A stretch of 64,000 nt of DNA. It comes from UBA4877 sp002399345 (GTDB lineage: Bacteria; Bacillota; Thermoanaerobacteria; Thermoanaerobacterales; UBA4877). The translations under genes were made by a program, and so were the position numbers. The stretch spans positions 401,569 through 465,568 of the forward strand of contig DAIORT010000001.1 of the NCBI GenBank assembly GCA_036752905.1, written 5' to 3'. Under the pieces are notes generated by a model. That model worked only from the letters and a program-made list of their open reading frames with translations. It did no database searches and was not told where the DNA came from. Below, one piece after another: positions 53,727-63,086 of the stretch (position 1 is its first letter; each line of letters opens with the position of its first letter).

Positions 53727-54693
53727 ATGCCTGCGCAATAAACTTTTCTAATGCAAACTGCTCGTCAAGCACACCTGTTTTAACATTCAAATCCATCTTG
53801 AGACACCTTTCCAGCTGGAGTTTTAAATCCTTAAGTTCGTATTTTTCTGCCTGCTTATACATCTTTTTTACGGCAAAGTCCCTAAGCCCTGTTTTTTCTT
53901 TTATGACAGAATTGGATGAATCTTCATCCATTAGAGACCTTATCTGAAAAAGAAGTCTATACTGTCTGACTATCATCCCGTTTATATAATAAAAACCGTA
54001 TCCCAAAAGCGTCATGTCCCTGTATAGTTTGAGCGCTCTGGACCTGTCGCCGCTGCCAATGGAATCAACCATATCAAAAATCCTGTCTTCTAACTTTATG
54101 GGTAATATGTCTTTTACATCAGCATACCTTATGCTGTCTTTGTCAAATGCATAGGAAATAATCTTTTGGATTTCATTGGAAAGATAATATAAATCGCCTG
54201 ACAGAGTCGAAAGATAATTTACCGTAGCGCTGTCCGCTTTCTTCCCGTAATACCTGAAACATCCCGATATCCAATGAATTAATTTATCTTCCTTAAGCAT
54301 ATCAAAACGAACGATGTTATCCGATCTTTTAAATTTATTGTTTAAGGACTTATATTTTTTTATATCGTTCAATTTTATAACTACGCAATTTGTATCTATA
54401 ATATTATCAAGAAGGCCTGTTATAAATTTTCCCTTTGACGCAACGGCCTCCTGTTCCACAACGATAATTTTTTTCTCGTCCATCATGGGCGGTGTAATAA
54501 AGCTATCTTCTATGCCTTCTGTATCTGCGGTAATTGTATGGTAATTAATCGTTTTTGCAATCCTTACATACCTTTTATTAATCATCCTTATGACATATTC
54601 CTTCATAAAATCATTGGGTCCATTAAATATGTACACAGTCTTTAAATCGTTGATTTCTGTTTTTAAAAACTGCTTATAATCCATTTTGCTCAC
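53725..54693 (-). CDS. holA: DNA polymerase III delta subunit
   Basis: The 322-residue protein has the HolA pattern YIFNGPNDFMKEYVI near the N-terminus, an AAA-like fold and LSGDLYYLSNEIQKI. It opens the beta clamp in the clamp loader. Its start overlaps the comEC end by 20 nt. Confidence 0.93.
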   Translation of the reverse strand: MSKMDYKQFLKTEINDLKTVYIFNGPNDFMKEYVIRMINKRYVRIAKTINYHTITADTEGIEDSFITPPMMDEKKIIVVEQEAVASKGKFITGLLDNIIDTNCVVIKLNDIKKYKSLNNKFKRSDNIVRFDMLKEDKLIHWISGCFRYYGKKADSATVNYLSTLSGDLYYLSNEIQKIISYAFDKDSIRYADVKDILPIKLEDRIFDMVDSIGSGDRSRALKLYRDMTLLGYGFYYINGMIVRQYRLLFQIRSLMDEDSSNSVIKEKTGLRDFAVKKMYKQAEKYELKDLKLQLERCLKMDLNVKTGVLDEQFALEKFIAQA

Positions 54694-56989
54694 TCCATCT
54701 TTTCACACTAATGTACTTTCCGTCAGTATTTATTATAACAGCTCCGTCTTCGTCTGTCCTGTATATCTTTGAATAACCGGATAATCTGGTCAGCACTCCG
54801 CTATTAGGATGGCCATAGTTATTTTTGCCCACGGATATAACCGATATATTTGGGTTTGCCTTATTGAGAAAAGCAGCGGTAGACGAGGTGGAGCTACCGT
54901 GATGCGCCACCTTTAGTATATCCGTATCTATATCCAGTCCGCTTTTAAGTATACCATCCTCCCCCTCCATCTCAATATCCCCCGTATAAAGTATGTCCGC
55001 CCTGCCATATGTTAAATTAAAGACAAGAGAGTCGTTGTTTACATCTATTTTGTCGTGAGAAGGATTGAGTACGTGTATTTGTACCTTTCCTATGCTCAGC
55101 TTATCCCCGCGATTCAGATAGGTTATAGGGATATTTTTACTTGACGCTATCCTCTCAAGCTTGTCAAACAGAGGATTGTCCTCCGGCCTTTCACCCAGGA
55201 ATATACGACCCACCCTTATATTTTCCAGCAGTGCAATTATACCTCCCATGTGGTCATTGTCCTCGTGGGATACAAAAACAACGTCTATATTCCGCATGTG
55301 ATTAGCCAGAAGATAGGGGACAAGGACGTCCTCCCCCACATCAAAATCCGAATACTTTGTTTTCACCGAACCGCCGCCGTCAATGAGCATCTTAGATGTG
55401 CCTGCACATATAAGGCTGGAGTCCCCCTGGCCCACATCTATAAAAGTAATGAGTGCATCCTTATATACAGGCTGATAGAATACACCGAAAAGTATGATAG
55501 CCGCCAGTGCAGGTATTATAATTTTTTTATGTGATACATCAAATAAACCAATGGATATAAATACCATCAGATAATAACATACTATCACGAAAAAATAAGG
55601 CCGCTGGATAATCAAATTTGAGGCTGGCAGAGACGATATACCGCCCGTAATGGTGACAGCCAGTCTTATGATCACTGTATTTATCAATGTAAAGATATAA
55701 GAAATCGGCACAAAAATACTCCCTATTATAATGCTTATTATTCCCAATATAAATATCAAGGGAATCATAGGGACAACAGCTAGGTTAGCCAATAGTGAAT
55801 ATACCGGCAGTCTATAAAAATAGTATATGGATATGGGCAGTACACCTAACTCAGCAGACAAAGTGAGCGCAACAGATTCCACTATGTAGCCTTTAAAAGA
55901 TAGCATATTGGACAGTTTTTTGTCAAAAAGAATTATGGAAAGTGTTGCGCCGAAGGACAGCTGAAACCCTATATCATATAACTGAAGCGGGTTTATAAAA
56001 AGTATGATAAGCGCCGCTAGCGCAATGGAAGAGAGAGTATCTGTCTCTTCATCGTATGTTTTCCCTATAAGTATGACCGCAGCCATGATAAAGGCGCGGG
56101 TAACCGATGGCATGGCGCCGACCATAAGCGTATAAAAACCTATAGCCGCCAAGGCGATCGTATTTTTCTTACCCTGGCCGATCTGCAAAAACCTGAGTAC
56201 ATAAAATATAAAAGACAGAAGTATATTTACATGAAGTCCTGATATCGCCAGGGCATGTATTATGCCGGTATCAATGAAATCGTTTTCTATACCGCTCTCA
56301 AGATTGGTCCTGTCACCTATTATAAGGGAATTTAAAAAAGAAGATTCTTTTCTTTGATAAAGCCTGTTTATAGTGTTTTCGATCCATTGTCGGGATGCTA
56401 TGAGGGGCTCTCTCAGGCTGAATTTATGACCAGTATACTTTATACTTCCATTCTGCACCGAGCCCGTTGCGTATACACCTTTTCTTTTCAGGTATTCCCT
56501 ATAGTTAAAACCGCCGGGATTTGTTTCACCCCTAGGTATCTCAGTCTTTACCTTAATCCTGAGCGTGTCGCCGTATTTATAGTTTTTGTCCGGATTATAC
56601 ACCCGCAGAAGGATGGCCTGGCCCTTTTGTGGTTTTACTCTGTAGCTTGTCCGCCCGTCCTCAACCACCGGTGCATCGTTTACTATTACGTCCAGATCAT
56701 AAAGCGTACCCTGCTCATAGCTACACTGTACATTAAAAAACAATGAAGAATACAAGGCCCCGAAGATCATGGCCAGGATAAGAATTAAAAAAGTTATGTC
56801 ACGTTTATTATTCTCCATAAGTGAAACGGCAGCAACAGATAGAAATAAAACCAATAATAATGCAACGGGCGGCCACATGGTATAATATAGAATGATTCCA
56901 CAGATATAAGCTATACATATGTAGAAAAGTGGCCGGCTGTAAATAAAACCAAACGATATACTTTTTAAGTATTTCTGTGTACTCTGCAT
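54674..56989 (-). CDS. comEC: ComEC/Rec2 DNA uptake channel
   Basis: The protein of about 771 residues has an N-terminal DUF4131-type region, a central competence membrane domain (HALAISGLHVNILLSFIFY) and a C-terminal metallo-beta-lactamase domain (DVGQGDSSLI, SHEDNDHMGG, VAHHGSS). It translocates single-stranded DNA during transformation. The frame opens at 57019, but GGGAG sits nine bases before ATG 56989, which I prefer. comEA and comEB are not upstream. Confidence 0.94.
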   Translation of the reverse strand: MQSTQKYLKSISFGFIYSRPLFYICIAYICGIILYYTMWPPVALLLVLFLSVAAVSLMENNKRDITFLILILAMIFGALYSSLFFNVQCSYEQGTLYDLDVIVNDAPVVEDGRTSYRVKPQKGQAILLRVYNPDKNYKYGDTLRIKVKTEIPRGETNPGGFNYREYLKRKGVYATGSVQNGSIKYTGHKFSLREPLIASRQWIENTINRLYQRKESSFLNSLIIGDRTNLESGIENDFIDTGIIHALAISGLHVNILLSFIFYVLRFLQIGQGKKNTIALAAIGFYTLMVGAMPSVTRAFIMAAVILIGKTYDEETDTLSSIALAALIILFINPLQLYDIGFQLSFGATLSIILFDKKLSNMLSFKGYIVESVALTLSAELGVLPISIYYFYRLPVYSLLANLAVVPMIPLIFILGIISIIIGSIFVPISYIFTLINTVIIRLAVTITGGISSLPASNLIIQRPYFFVIVCYYLMVFISIGLFDVSHKKIIIPALAAIILFGVFYQPVYKDALITFIDVGQGDSSLICAGTSKMLIDGGGSVKTKYSDFDVGEDVLVPYLLANHMRNIDVVFVSHEDNDHMGGIIALLENIRVGRIFLGERPEDNPLFDKLERIASSKNIPITYLNRGDKLSIGKVQIHVLNPSHDKIDVNNDSLVFNLTYGRADILYTGDIEMEGEDGILKSGLDIDTDILKVAHHGSSTSSTAAFLNKANPNISVISVGKNNYGHPNSGVLTRLSGYSKIYRTDEDGAVIINTDGKYISVKRWSEQNGL

Positions 56990-57075
56990 TTTTATATGCT
57001 CCCGCTTCATTATATACAACCATTATATAACACACTGTCCTCGTGTTACAATGAATGAGTGGCAAATCTGAAAAT

Positions 57076-57101
57076 AAAAAAGAGAGAACATCATTTCTCC
57101 C
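57076..57101 (-). terminator. Terminator of the ECF S-component gene
   Basis: Minus-strand arms GGGAGAA and TTCTCTC (57095–57101 and 57082–57088, one G·U pair) are followed by TTTTTT. It lies 24 nt past the stop codon. Confidence 0.8.
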
Positions 57102-57124
57102 TTTTTACCAGAATCTACAGATCA

Positions 57125-57622
57125 TTATTTTTTAGTTAAGTTAACCGATTTTAATACCTCTGAAAGCAATACGCCTGCAATAACTCCTGCCGCCCCCTGC
57201 ATTACATTGGAGGGCACGCTGGCCACTGCCGCACCATATCCGAACATTACGAGTGAGGCAATAAAGTAGCCGAATACCATCCATATCTCCGCAACTGTAA
57301 AGGCCAGGGTCTTTCCGAAAGTTCCCCTGTTTTTATTCAACGTAAAATATCCGGCTATTACCCCCACAAATCCCTTTATAACCAGCGACCATGGAATCCA
57401 TATGGCATATCCTTTCAGGAGATCTGCCAGTGCAGATCCTACACCGCCGGCGATAAAACCCATTTCCGGCCCTAAAAGAAATGCCGATATGATAATAAAT
57501 CCATCTCCAAGGTTTACATACCCTTGAGTTGCCACGGTAGGTATATTTATAACCATCGTACCGATTGCTACCAACGCCGTAAGCAGGGCACCGTAAACCC
57601 AAAACTTCAGATCTTTCTTCAT
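57125..57622 (-). CDS. ECF transporter S component
   Basis: The 165-residue protein has six hydrophobic segments and the S-component phrase GYVNLGDGFIIISAFLLGPEMGFIAGGVGSALADL (residues 35–69), typical of vitamin-binding S subunits such as HmpT or pantothenate/hydroxymethylpyrimidine types. It would dock with a shared EcfT/A module not in this window. ATG 57622 follows GGGAGATGATTTG. No thiamine or other riboswitch is visible in its short leader, so the substrate is open. Confidence 0.85.
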   Translation of the reverse strand: MKKDLKFWVYGALLTALVAIGTMVINIPTVATQGYVNLGDGFIIISAFLLGPEMGFIAGGVGSALADLLKGYAIWIPWSLVIKGFVGVIAGYFTLNKNRGTFGKTLAFTVAEIWMVFGYFIASLVMFGYGAAVASVPSNVMQGAAGVIAGVLLSEVLKSVNLTKK

Positions 57623-57653
57623 CAAATCATCTCCCGTAGTTGTGTCTTATACA

Positions 57654-57681
57654 ATTATACTACAAAATTGTATTGGTTCAA
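57654..57681 (-). promoter_or_regulatory. Promoter of the ECF S-component gene
   Basis: On the minus strand TTGAAC (57676–57681), a 16-bp spacer and TATAAT (57654–57659) lie about 30 bp before the start codon. Confidence 0.7.
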
Positions 57682-57713
57682 TCGATACAATTACGAGACA
57701 ATGTATATCGTAC

Positions 57714-60311
57714 CTATGAATTTCTACGGAAAATCAGCTTCTCAACCTCTGCAACTAATAAAATTAACAGTGATAAACCTACCACATACAACCACTGCAT
57801 ACCTCCTAGAGAGGATATTTTGAAGACTTCACTAAGCAAAGGTATCTCCAGCAGCAGCTGAAGCCCAACACCCAAGAGCAAAGAAAACAACAAAAATTTG
57901 TTTGTTGTAAAACCAAGCTTGAAGATAGATTCTCTGTTTGAGCGGGCATCCAAGGAGTGAATTAGCTCTAAAAATACCAGTGTCATAAATGTCATTGTTT
58001 CAGCTATTTCAATACTGTATCTCCTGCCGATCATAAATGCGCTGATTGACAGGCCGCCCATAATAATACCCTCTATCAGCATCTGTATACCAAGGCCACC
58101 AGCAAAAACACTCTCATCCCTGGCTCTTGGCCTGGCATCCATAACGTCGGGAGACGGGGGCTCCATACCTAATCCTAATGCCGGCAGGCTGTCTGTCACC
58201 AGGTTTATCCAAAGAAGGTGAATAGGCAGCAGCGGCTGGCCTAATCCCAAGACATTTGCCAATAACACCGTAATTATTTCTGCAAAATTACACGACAGCA
58301 AAAATCTTATTGATTTACGTATATTTGCATATATCGTCCTGCCCTCTTCTATAGCTGACACTATGGTAGCAAAGTTATCATCGGTTAAAACCATATCCGC
58401 CGCCTCTTTGGCAACTTCGGTACCGGTTATACCCATAGCGGCACCTATATCCGCCTGAGACAGAGCAGGTGCATCATTTACACCGTCTCCCGTCATACCA
58501 ACAACAGCCTTATTCTTCTGCCATGCTTTGACGATCCTGACCTTATGCGCAGGTGAAACCCTGGCATACACCCTTATCTTTTTAACCCTTTCATCCAGCT
58601 CGGCATCGCTCATATTTTCCAGTTCTCTTCCTGTAACAACCTCTTCACCCTCATGTAAAATACCAAGCTCTTTTGCAATAGCCTCCGCGGTCAGTTTATG
58701 ATCACCTGTAATCATAACGGTGGTTATGCCAGCACGGTCACACTCTTTAACCGCATCCTTTACCTCCGGCCGGGGCGGATCTATCATTCCTATCAATCCC
58801 AGGAAGGTGAGGCCTCCCTCCAGATCATCCTTATTATAGTTTAAATCAGGCAGCATCTTATATCCTAATGCTAAAACCCTCATGCCATTTTGCGCTATAT
58901 CTGTGTTTGCCTTATCAACGCGTTCTTTATCCCCGCTGCCTATATCTTTTGTTTTATTACCATCTTCTATAGATATACATAGAGGCATGACACTCTCCAA
59001 TGCGCCCTTGGTTATTGCCACATATCCCTGATCTGTCTTATGGACAGTGGTCATAAGCTTTCTGTCGGAATCAAAGGGAAGCTCGTCCACCCTGGGATGT
59101 GGACCCTCTACCTGATCTTTCTCTTTTCCTAAATCTCTCAGTGCTGCTACAAGAGCAACTTCGGTAGGATCACCGACACCCTTGCCGTCTTCACCAAGCT
59201 TGGCATCACAGCAAAGAGCCGACATAATTATCAATTTCTTTGATTCTTCATCCCTTGCATCCTCAATCTTTTTAATTTCGTTATTAACATAGATATTTTT
59301 AACAGTCATTTGATTTAATGTAAGCGTACCTGTCTTGTCGGTACAGATAACATTGGCACTTCCCAATGTCTCTACAGCCGGCAGCTTCCTCACGATTGTA
59401 TTTCGCTTAACCATGCGTTGTACGCCAATAGACAAAGTAATAGTAACAATAGCGGGAAGACCCTCGGGTATGGCTGCCACAGCAAGGCTTATGGCCGTCA
59501 TAAACATCTCCATCGGAGGTGTGCCTCTAATAAAACCTATAAAGAATATAACCGCACAAATAGCGAGGGAGGCTATTCCCAGCGTTTTACCCAGCTCCGC
59601 CAGCCTTACCTGCAGCGGGGTCATAGTCTTTTCTTCATCCATCATGGAGGCTATACTGCCCATTTCAGTATTCATACCGGTACCCGCAACAACCATCTTT
59701 CCTCTTCCATACACAACGGTTGTACCAGTAAACACCATGTTTAGCCTGTCGCCTATCGGAACATCATCGCCCTCCAGTGAATCCGTCTGTTTTTCTACAG
59801 GCACCGATTCACCGGTGAGAGAAGACTCATTGACCTTGAGATTTGCAACCTCTACAAGCCGGCCGTCTGCGGGGACAAAGTCCCCTGCCTCTATCTCTAC
59901 AATATCACCCTGGACAAGTTCCCTTGTCGGTATAACCAAAACCTTGCCATCCCTGATCACCCTAGCGTTAGGCTTAGTCATCTTCTTCAAAGCCTTTAGG
60001 GATTGATTGGCCTTATTCTCTTGAAACACGCCCAGCAGGGCATTTAAAATAACTATAGCTATTATTATTATGGCGTCGGTCACTTCACCGATTAGTGCAG
60101 ATACAACCGCAGCAATAAGCAAAATCATAATCATAAAATCCTTGAACTCATCAATAAACATCTGGAAAAGTGTTTCACCTTTCTTTTCCTTCAGCTCATT
60201 AAATCCGTCTCTCTCCAGCCTTTGCTTGGCCTCCTGTGATGAAAGGCCTGCTTTTTCAGTCTTCAGCTTCTTCAATACATCTTCTGTACTTACGGAATAA
60301 AACTGTGACAT
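57714..60311 (-). CDS. P-type cation ATPase, Ca2+/Mn2+ (SERCA/PMR1-like)
   Basis: The 865-residue pump has an N-terminal cation-ATPase domain and the actuator motif LTGESVPVEK. Helix M4 reads AAIPEGLPA, the phosphorylation site is CTDKTGTLT (near residue 325), and the nucleotide domain contains ITKGALE. The hinge is TGDGVNDAPAL, and M6 contains NLVTDSLPA. These fit type IIA Ca2+ pumps, some of which export Mn2+. The yybP-ykoY leader directly upstream senses Mn2+, so manganese efflux is the likelier physiological role, with calcium as the alternative. Confidence 0.9.
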   Translation of the reverse strand: MSQFYSVSTEDVLKKLKTEKAGLSSQEAKQRLERDGFNELKEKKGETLFQMFIDEFKDFMIMILLIAAVVSALIGEVTDAIIIIAIVILNALLGVFQENKANQSLKALKKMTKPNARVIRDGKVLVIPTRELVQGDIVEIEAGDFVPADGRLVEVANLKVNESSLTGESVPVEKQTDSLEGDDVPIGDRLNMVFTGTTVVYGRGKMVVAGTGMNTEMGSIASMMDEEKTMTPLQVRLAELGKTLGIASLAICAVIFFIGFIRGTPPMEMFMTAISLAVAAIPEGLPAIVTITLSIGVQRMVKRNTIVRKLPAVETLGSANVICTDKTGTLTLNQMTVKNIYVNNEIKKIEDARDEESKKLIIMSALCCDAKLGEDGKGVGDPTEVALVAALRDLGKEKDQVEGPHPRVDELPFDSDRKLMTTVHKTDQGYVAITKGALESVMPLCISIEDGNKTKDIGSGDKERVDKANTDIAQNGMRVLALGYKMLPDLNYNKDDLEGGLTFLGLIGMIDPPRPEVKDAVKECDRAGITTVMITGDHKLTAEAIAKELGILHEGEEVVTGRELENMSDAELDERVKKIRVYARVSPAHKVRIVKAWQKNKAVVGMTGDGVNDAPALSQADIGAAMGITGTEVAKEAADMVLTDDNFATIVSAIEEGRTIYANIRKSIRFLLSCNFAEIITVLLANVLGLGQPLLPIHLLWINLVTDSLPALGLGMEPPSPDVMDARPRARDESVFAGGLGIQMLIEGIIMGGLSISAFMIGRRYSIEIAETMTFMTLVFLELIHSLDARSNRESIFKLGFTTNKFLLFSLLLGVGLQLLLEIPLLSEVFKISSLGGMQWLYVVGLSLLILLVAEVEKLIFRRNS

Positions 60312-60365
60312 CTTTTACTCCTTTCTTAAATTAAAATATAAAAAATATTAATAATATATAGTATA

Positions 60366-60480
60366 TAAAAAGAGACCCTTATTTTATACAAATAAAGGTC
60401 TCACTCACAAGGTAAACTTGCTGTTCTGCCGGGACATAAGCCGTGTTGACGACAGAGCAATTTGAGTTACTCCCCTTCCA
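60366..60480 (-). promoter_or_regulatory. yybP-ykoY manganese riboswitch with terminator
   Basis: The minus strand shows the yybP-ykoY conserved blocks in order: GGGGAGTAACTC (5' side, GGGGAGTA at 60468–60475), TCGTCAACACGG, CCGGCAG and GTGAGTGAGACC (60397–60408). The last block's GAGACC also forms the terminator stem with GGTCTC (60372–60377), followed by TTTTT. Ligand binding would hold GAGACC in the aptamer and let transcription reach the P-type ATPase. Confidence 0.9.
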
Positions 60481-60642
60481 TTAATTCTTTGAAAACACAT
60501 TATGATAACTCACTATAAGTTTATCTAACTTCCTGCTGTACTCCAGCAATCCATCAGACTTCTGTTGCTCTTTCTTTATGTACATGTCATTGAGTTCATC
60601 TCTCAAGCTGTCAATTTTTTTTTCCAAGAAAACTGCCTCCAT
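60481..60642 (-). CDS. Spo0E-like aspartyl-phosphate phosphatase
   Basis: This 53-residue gene has the Spo0E family pattern: an N-terminal helix (FLEKKIDSLRDELNDMY) and the signature S-R-K-L-D-K-L-I (residues 36–43) followed by a tyrosine. Such proteins dephosphorylate Spo0A-P and delay sporulation. AGAGGAG lies upstream of ATG 60642. Its TAA is one base from the riboswitch start, so one transcript could carry the small gene, the riboswitch and the ATPase. It is shorter than common gene-calling limits. Confidence 0.8.
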   Translation of the reverse strand: MEAVFLEKKIDSLRDELNDMYIKKEQQKSDGLLEYSRKLDKLIVSYHNVFSKN

Positions 60643-60953
60643 TAAACATTTCTCCTCTTTTATATAAATACAATGCGAGTACTATATTACCACACCGCAT
60701 TATTAAAATCAATATTATAATCACATTCTTTACAAATCTACTTAATCTTATAATATATCTTTATTATGTTTAATCTGAACTTATTATATCATCTTTAAGA
60801 TAATTAACATAGTTTTTTTGAAGGGGTTATTAAATACCCTCTTGTTTTCTCTATATATAGTAAGGGAAGCAATAGATAGAGAGAGGAGGTAATCTGAAGT
60901 TATATCTTAACCTATAATCCCTGATTAAAAAAATATACCAAGGAGGAATAAGA
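60643..60953. other. AT-rich divergent intergenic region
   Basis: This gap separates the Spo0E-like gene from the 352-residue gene. A weak inverted repeat (GGGTTATT…AATACCC, about 60824–60839) lies near the middle, and a purine-rich GAGAGAGGAGG at 60879–60889 precedes the true ribosome binding site by 50 nt. I see no convincing sigma-A promoter with both boxes for the plus-strand gene. Confidence 0.5.
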
Positions 60954-62012
60954 ATGGCATGTAACCAAAGTGATTTGACTTCCGGAACGATGAATGTCAT
61001 AACGCCCACTAATATTCAATCAGCATCCCTCAGCGGGTCTACAAGACTTATGGTAAGCGACAATCCCGAGACTCTTAATAGTACAACCTTTAATATGTCA
61101 AAAGGAACCCTGTGGCATGATTATGTCAACACCTCTGAAGCTGCCGTACATCACAGGGTATTTGGCTGGCATGTTAATAGTACCGGCGGCACGATTAAGT
61201 TAGGGCTTACAATACAGAACCTGTCCTCAACAAACTCCATTGAGCTACAAAATGTGGAACGGGCAAAGAGATCTACAAATAATGGCTCACAGTATATTAC
61301 CTATGTCGGACAGTGTTTGGCGAAATCTTGCCTGGGCGGTACGCTAGACACTATAAAGCCTGTGGATAAGCAAATCGGTCAGCAGCAGGTAGGTTTAGTT
61401 GAAGCATATGATGTTCCAAATGGATATTTGATAGGCTTCCTATTTGAGTTTACTATATCGCGCTACTCCGGATCAGGCAATATTAACTACCGTATCCGTA
61501 CAGTGGCAAGCAAAAGCACAAGTGATGACTTAAGGAATATAACAAGCAACCCTGTACCTCAAGATAGCAAACACTCAAGGGGAAGCTGGCCACAGGCAGA
61601 CATCATTGGGACAACCCCCACATATACCATAGGCCAAACATCCTCGACAAGTATCTCAACACAATCAATTGATAAACTATTAACCGCATCATCCAGCTAT
61701 GACAGCTCCAATGCCCTCGACAATACCGGTCAATACGGTGCAACATACCTGGTGCAGGTCCCGATTAAAAACAACACGAGTAATACAAGAACTGTCCGCA
61801 TAAGGGTTAATCCCCGGGGTGGAGACTATGCAGGAGCAGTCAGAATACCTGACGGAAGCACCTATGGTATACCACTGCTCAGAACATCAGACCCAAACGT
61901 CGCTCATGTAATGGACTACAAAGCTTCTTCCGGGTTGGCCACTGTAAAGTTTACTGTAATGCATGCCGGCAACTCCAGCACACCACTGGCCATCTATTTA
62001 ACTACAATTTAA
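60954..62012 (+). CDS. Unrecognised 352-residue Ser/Thr/Asn-rich protein
   Basis: I do not recognise a family. The start MACNQSDLTSGTMN follows AAGGAGG at good spacing, and no signal peptide or membrane helix is visible. The composition is rich in S, T, N and G with alternating hydrophobic residues (KLGLTIQNLSSTNSIELQNV; ATYLVQVPIKNNTSNTRTVR), suggesting beta-sandwich or surface-type domains in two similar-sized halves. Three cysteines occur (C3, and two in GQCLAKSCLGG). It lies beside a secreted stalk-domain protein and a split sigma pair. Its 3' part is repeated perfectly at 63948–64000. It might be a cell-surface, spore or matrix protein exported without a classical signal. Confidence 0.8.
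   Translation: MACNQSDLTSGTMNVITPTNIQSASLSGSTRLMVSDNPETLNSTTFNMSKGTLWHDYVNTSEAAVHHRVFGWHVNSTGGTIKLGLTIQNLSSTNSIELQNVERAKRSTNNGSQYITYVGQCLAKSCLGGTLDTIKPVDKQIGQQQVGLVEAYDVPNGYLIGFLFEFTISRYSGSGNINYRIRTVASKSTSDDLRNITSNPVPQDSKHSRGSWPQADIIGTTPTYTIGQTSSTSISTQSIDKLLTASSSYDSSNALDNTGQYGATYLVQVPIKNNTSNTRTVRIRVNPRGGDYAGAVRIPDGSTYGIPLLRTSDPNVAHVMDYKASSGLATVKFTVMHAGNSSTPLAIYLTTI
61902..61954 (+). repeat. 53-bp repeat, copy within the 352-residue gene
   Basis: These bases, starting GCTCATGTAATGG, recur without mismatch at 63948–64000. They encode the segment near A-H-V-M-D-Y-K-A-S-S-G-L-A-T-V-K-F-T close to the C-terminus. Confidence 0.95.
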
Positions 62013-62013
62013 T

Positions 62014-62050
62014 ATAAAAATAAGGGAGAGGTACCTCTCCCTTAACACTA
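62014..62050 (-). terminator. Terminator of the stalk-domain gene
   Basis: A perfect TAAGGGAGAG/CTCTCCCTTA stem (62021–62030, 62035–62044) encloses GTAC. On the minus strand it is followed by TTTTTATATT. The plus strand lacks a T-run, but the hairpin still lies two bases after the 352-residue gene ends. Confidence 0.85.
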
Positions 62051-62064
62051 TGGGCATAATGCAC

Positions 62065-62907
62065 TTATTTAATATCTTTTGATGAAATTATATCCTCGCT
62101 ATCCAATAGCCATTGACCATTCTGATTAACTACATGATAGTTCTTTATATAATGTGTACTAACTGGTGGAGCAACCATCGAATCAACCCAAGTATACTTC
62201 GCATTAACTATTATCTCATCAGGGCTCTTAGTTTCACACCCCATAATGGCAACATCTTTTATCTTATTCAATGTATAACCACGCATAGGTCTAAAGACCT
62301 TTGCATCAATGCCATAACCACTGTCTATAGCTTCCGGAGTGAGAACGCCTTCATAGTCCTCATCAGAATATCCAACATCTCCAACTATATTGACCTCATC
62401 ATATACTCCATCACTTATAGCGTTGCTGAGTAAAGAGAGATATTTTTCTACCTGCTTTACAGCCTGTATTTCATCCTTGCTTCTTTGTGTTATATTTACT
62501 GTCCTGCTGCTAGAGTCCCACTTGACCGAAGCATTCAAACCTTCCGAGATAAACCTCACAGGGGCCAGCGTCCTGCCTCTTACTATCCTAGCTGGTACAT
62601 CAAGCTTTATCTTAGAGTTATTTTTATATGCCGTCTTGCTGCCTGCAGTCAGCTTTAATGTGTCGCTGTCCTTCTTTATGGTTACCGTGCCGGAAGAACC
62701 GTTCCAGCTTATCGTAGCACCCATTGCACTTGCAATGGACCTTATCGGCACTAGTACCCTGCCGCTGGAGAGGACAGGCTGCACATCGAACTTAATATTT
62801 TGCCCATTGAGCTTTACTCTAATAGGGCCAGCTGCCATAATGCCGCTTGGCATTGCAGCTACCATCAATGTTACAAGCAATAGAAGAGATATACATCTTT
62901 TCTTCAT
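62065..62907 (-). CDS. Secreted copper-amine-oxidase-N (stalk) domain protein
   Basis: The 280-residue protein starts with a signal peptide (MKKRCISLLLLVTLMVAAMP, cleavage near AA at residues 26–27). Two stalk-domain repeats (PF07833) follow: VKLNGQNIKFDVQPVLSSGR with VPIRSIASAMGATISWNG, and KIKLDVPARIVRGRTLAPVR with ISEGLNASVKWDS. The C-terminal 140 residues are of unknown fold. GGAGGGTTCTATA precedes ATG 62907; a longer in-frame start is unsupported. Stalk domains are common on Clostridia surface proteins. It is convergent with the 352-residue gene. Confidence 0.85.
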   Translation of the reverse strand: MKKRCISLLLLVTLMVAAMPSGIMAAGPIRVKLNGQNIKFDVQPVLSSGRVLVPIRSIASAMGATISWNGSSGTVTIKKDSDTLKLTAGSKTAYKNNSKIKLDVPARIVRGRTLAPVRFISEGLNASVKWDSSSRTVNITQRSKDEIQAVKQVEKYLSLLSNAISDGVYDEVNIVGDVGYSDEDYEGVLTPEAIDSGYGIDAKVFRPMRGYTLNKIKDVAIMGCETKSPDEIIVNAKYTWVDSMVAPPVSTHYIKNYHVVNQNGQWLLDSEDIISSKDIK

Positions 62908-63086
62908 TATAGAACCCTCCTTTGTAATTATTATATCATAGGGCATATTCATGTCAAACTATTAAAAGCTATCTTATAAAACAAATTTCCACGAAATATA
63001 TGCTTCTTAATATTTATTATAAAGCCTAGCTATAAAGTCATAATAATCTTTATTAAAAATCATAATCAAACAAAAAATTCAATATA

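Larger units (their letters stand above)
4055..56623. repeat. Dispersed 9-mer GGCCWGGCC, eleven copies
   Basis: Exact copies start at 4055, 21942, 23341, 23512, 27084, 33917, 36865, 43862, 47898, 48234 and 56615. All lie in coding sequence, mostly read as G-L-A or G-Q-A on the coding strand. Many one-mismatch relatives containing CAGGCC are also present, for example near 31782, 35907, 41149, 49567 and 58128. Confidence 0.85.
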
